The position numbers and the translations under genes were made by a program. This document shows, in pieces, positions 6,910 to 7,283 of a stretch of DNA of 7,283 nucleotides. Under the pieces are notes generated by a model. That model searched no databases and had not been told where the DNA came from. It worked only from the letters and a program-made list of their open reading frames with translations. The DNA comes from an uncultured bacterium. Its GTDB lineage: Bacteria; Bacteroidota; Bacteroidia; Chitinophagales; Chitinophagaceae. Position 1 is the first letter of the stretch. Each line of letters opens with the position of its first letter. The stretch lies in the NCBI GenBank assembly GCA_903957405.1, contig CAJBPC010000766.1, forward strand, positions 1 to 7,283. The letters are read 5' to 3'.

Positions 6910-7283
6910 ATGAAAAGAATCATCCTTCTTGTCGTTACGATTTCAATGCTGTCATCATTTGAAGTGAAGGACAGCCATATATCAACATCCACTCTTCATT
7001 CTTCAAGTGGTTGGGACAGAAACCCGGGTAAAAAGCAAGCAAAGGCTGAAGAGAGGAGCAAAAAGAAAGGAGGATGGACGGATCTTTTTGATGGCCGTAC
7101 AAAGAAAGGCTGGCATGTATATTTGAACAAGAGCGATGGTTCAGCCTGGCAGGTGAAGGACGGCATGCTCATGCTTGATCCTGTTAAAAAGGATGGAAAG
7201 ACGATTGGTGGTGGTGACCTCGTTACGGACGCGACATACGAGAATTATCATTTCAGCATCGAATGGAAGGTGGAGGCCAAGGC
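6910..7283 (+). CDS. DUF1080 / 3-keto-disaccharide hydrolase family protein, N-terminal part only
   Basis: From the ATG at 6910 the frame stays open for 124 codons to the right edge, so the gene is truncated by the window. Residues 1-17 look like a signal peptide (basic start, then IILLVV), with no clear cleavage motif. A polar Ser-rich then Lys/Arg/Glu-rich segment (about 21-54) precedes the domain. The domain opens with WTDLFDGRTKKGWHVY (56-71), the signature WTxLFDGxxxxGW of DUF1080, and continues with SAWQVKDGML (78-87) and YENYHFSIEWKVEAKA at the cut. DUF1080 has a concanavalin-like jelly-roll fold, and characterised members cleave 3-keto-glycosides. It is exported, so it would act in the periplasm or at the surface on the product of a glycoside 3-dehydrogenase. 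It lies 7 bp after the cytochrome gene. The catalytic half is largely outside the window, so activity cannot be judged. Confidence 0.88.
   Translation, partial: MKRIILLVVTISMLSSFEVKDSHISTSTLHSSSGWDRNPGKKQAKAEERSKKKGGWTDLFDGRTKKGWHVYLNKSDGSAWQVKDGMLMLDPVKKDGKTIGGGDLVTDATYENYHFSIEWKVEAK

Noticed and set aside
6482..6992. Minus-strand open frames (121 and 164 codons) opposite the cytochrome
   Set aside because: Shadows of the cytochrome gene; the plus strand has CxxCH, a lipoprotein signal and the coupled downstream gene.

Overview
The window looks like chromosomal DNA of a member of the Bacteroidota, probably an environmental Cytophagia- or Chitinophagia-type organism. The reasons are moderate GC content, AT-rich leaders before start codons with no Shine-Dalgarno sequence, a FucP-like sugar MFS permease, a Tat-like TIM-barrel isomerase, a lipoprotein c-type cytochrome, and a DUF1080 protein with the WTxLFDG signature. 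The phylum call rests on family recognition, not on a marker gene.

Layout. On the minus strand, reading leftwards from about 2700, are a hydroxypyruvate-isomerase-like TIM-barrel protein (1783-2652) and a GMC-family FAD oxidoreductase (1677 down to base 1, cut by the window edge within a few residues of its expected C-terminus). A divergent intergenic region (2653-2796) separates them from a plus-strand series: a sugar MFS permease (2797-4005), a strong hairpin-plus-T-tract terminator (4029-4057), a Gfo/Idh/MocA oxidoreductase (4104-5270), a 351-residue sugar isomerase/epimerase-like TIM-barrel protein (5341-6396), a lipoprotein cytochrome c (6441-6902), and, 7 bp further on, the start of a secreted DUF1080 (3-keto-disaccharide hydrolase family) protein that runs off the right edge. 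No stretch over 300 bases lacks a gene. I saw no RNA genes, mobile elements or CRISPR arrays.

How the genes may work together. The set resembles an oxidative route for glycoside cleavage: a flavin dehydrogenase makes a keto-glycoside, a DUF1080 protein breaks the glycosidic bond, a permease imports the product, and NAD(P)-dependent Gfo/Idh and TIM-barrel enzymes reduce or isomerise it. The cytochrome is a plausible electron acceptor for the GMC enzyme, which carries a Cys-X5-Cys-X3-Cys cluster where related dehydrogenases bind an iron-sulfur centre. Family assignments are well supported. The pathway, substrate and electron path are inference. The most interesting questions are the GMC cysteine cluster, the missing export partner of the GMC enzyme, and the split between exported and cytoplasmic steps.
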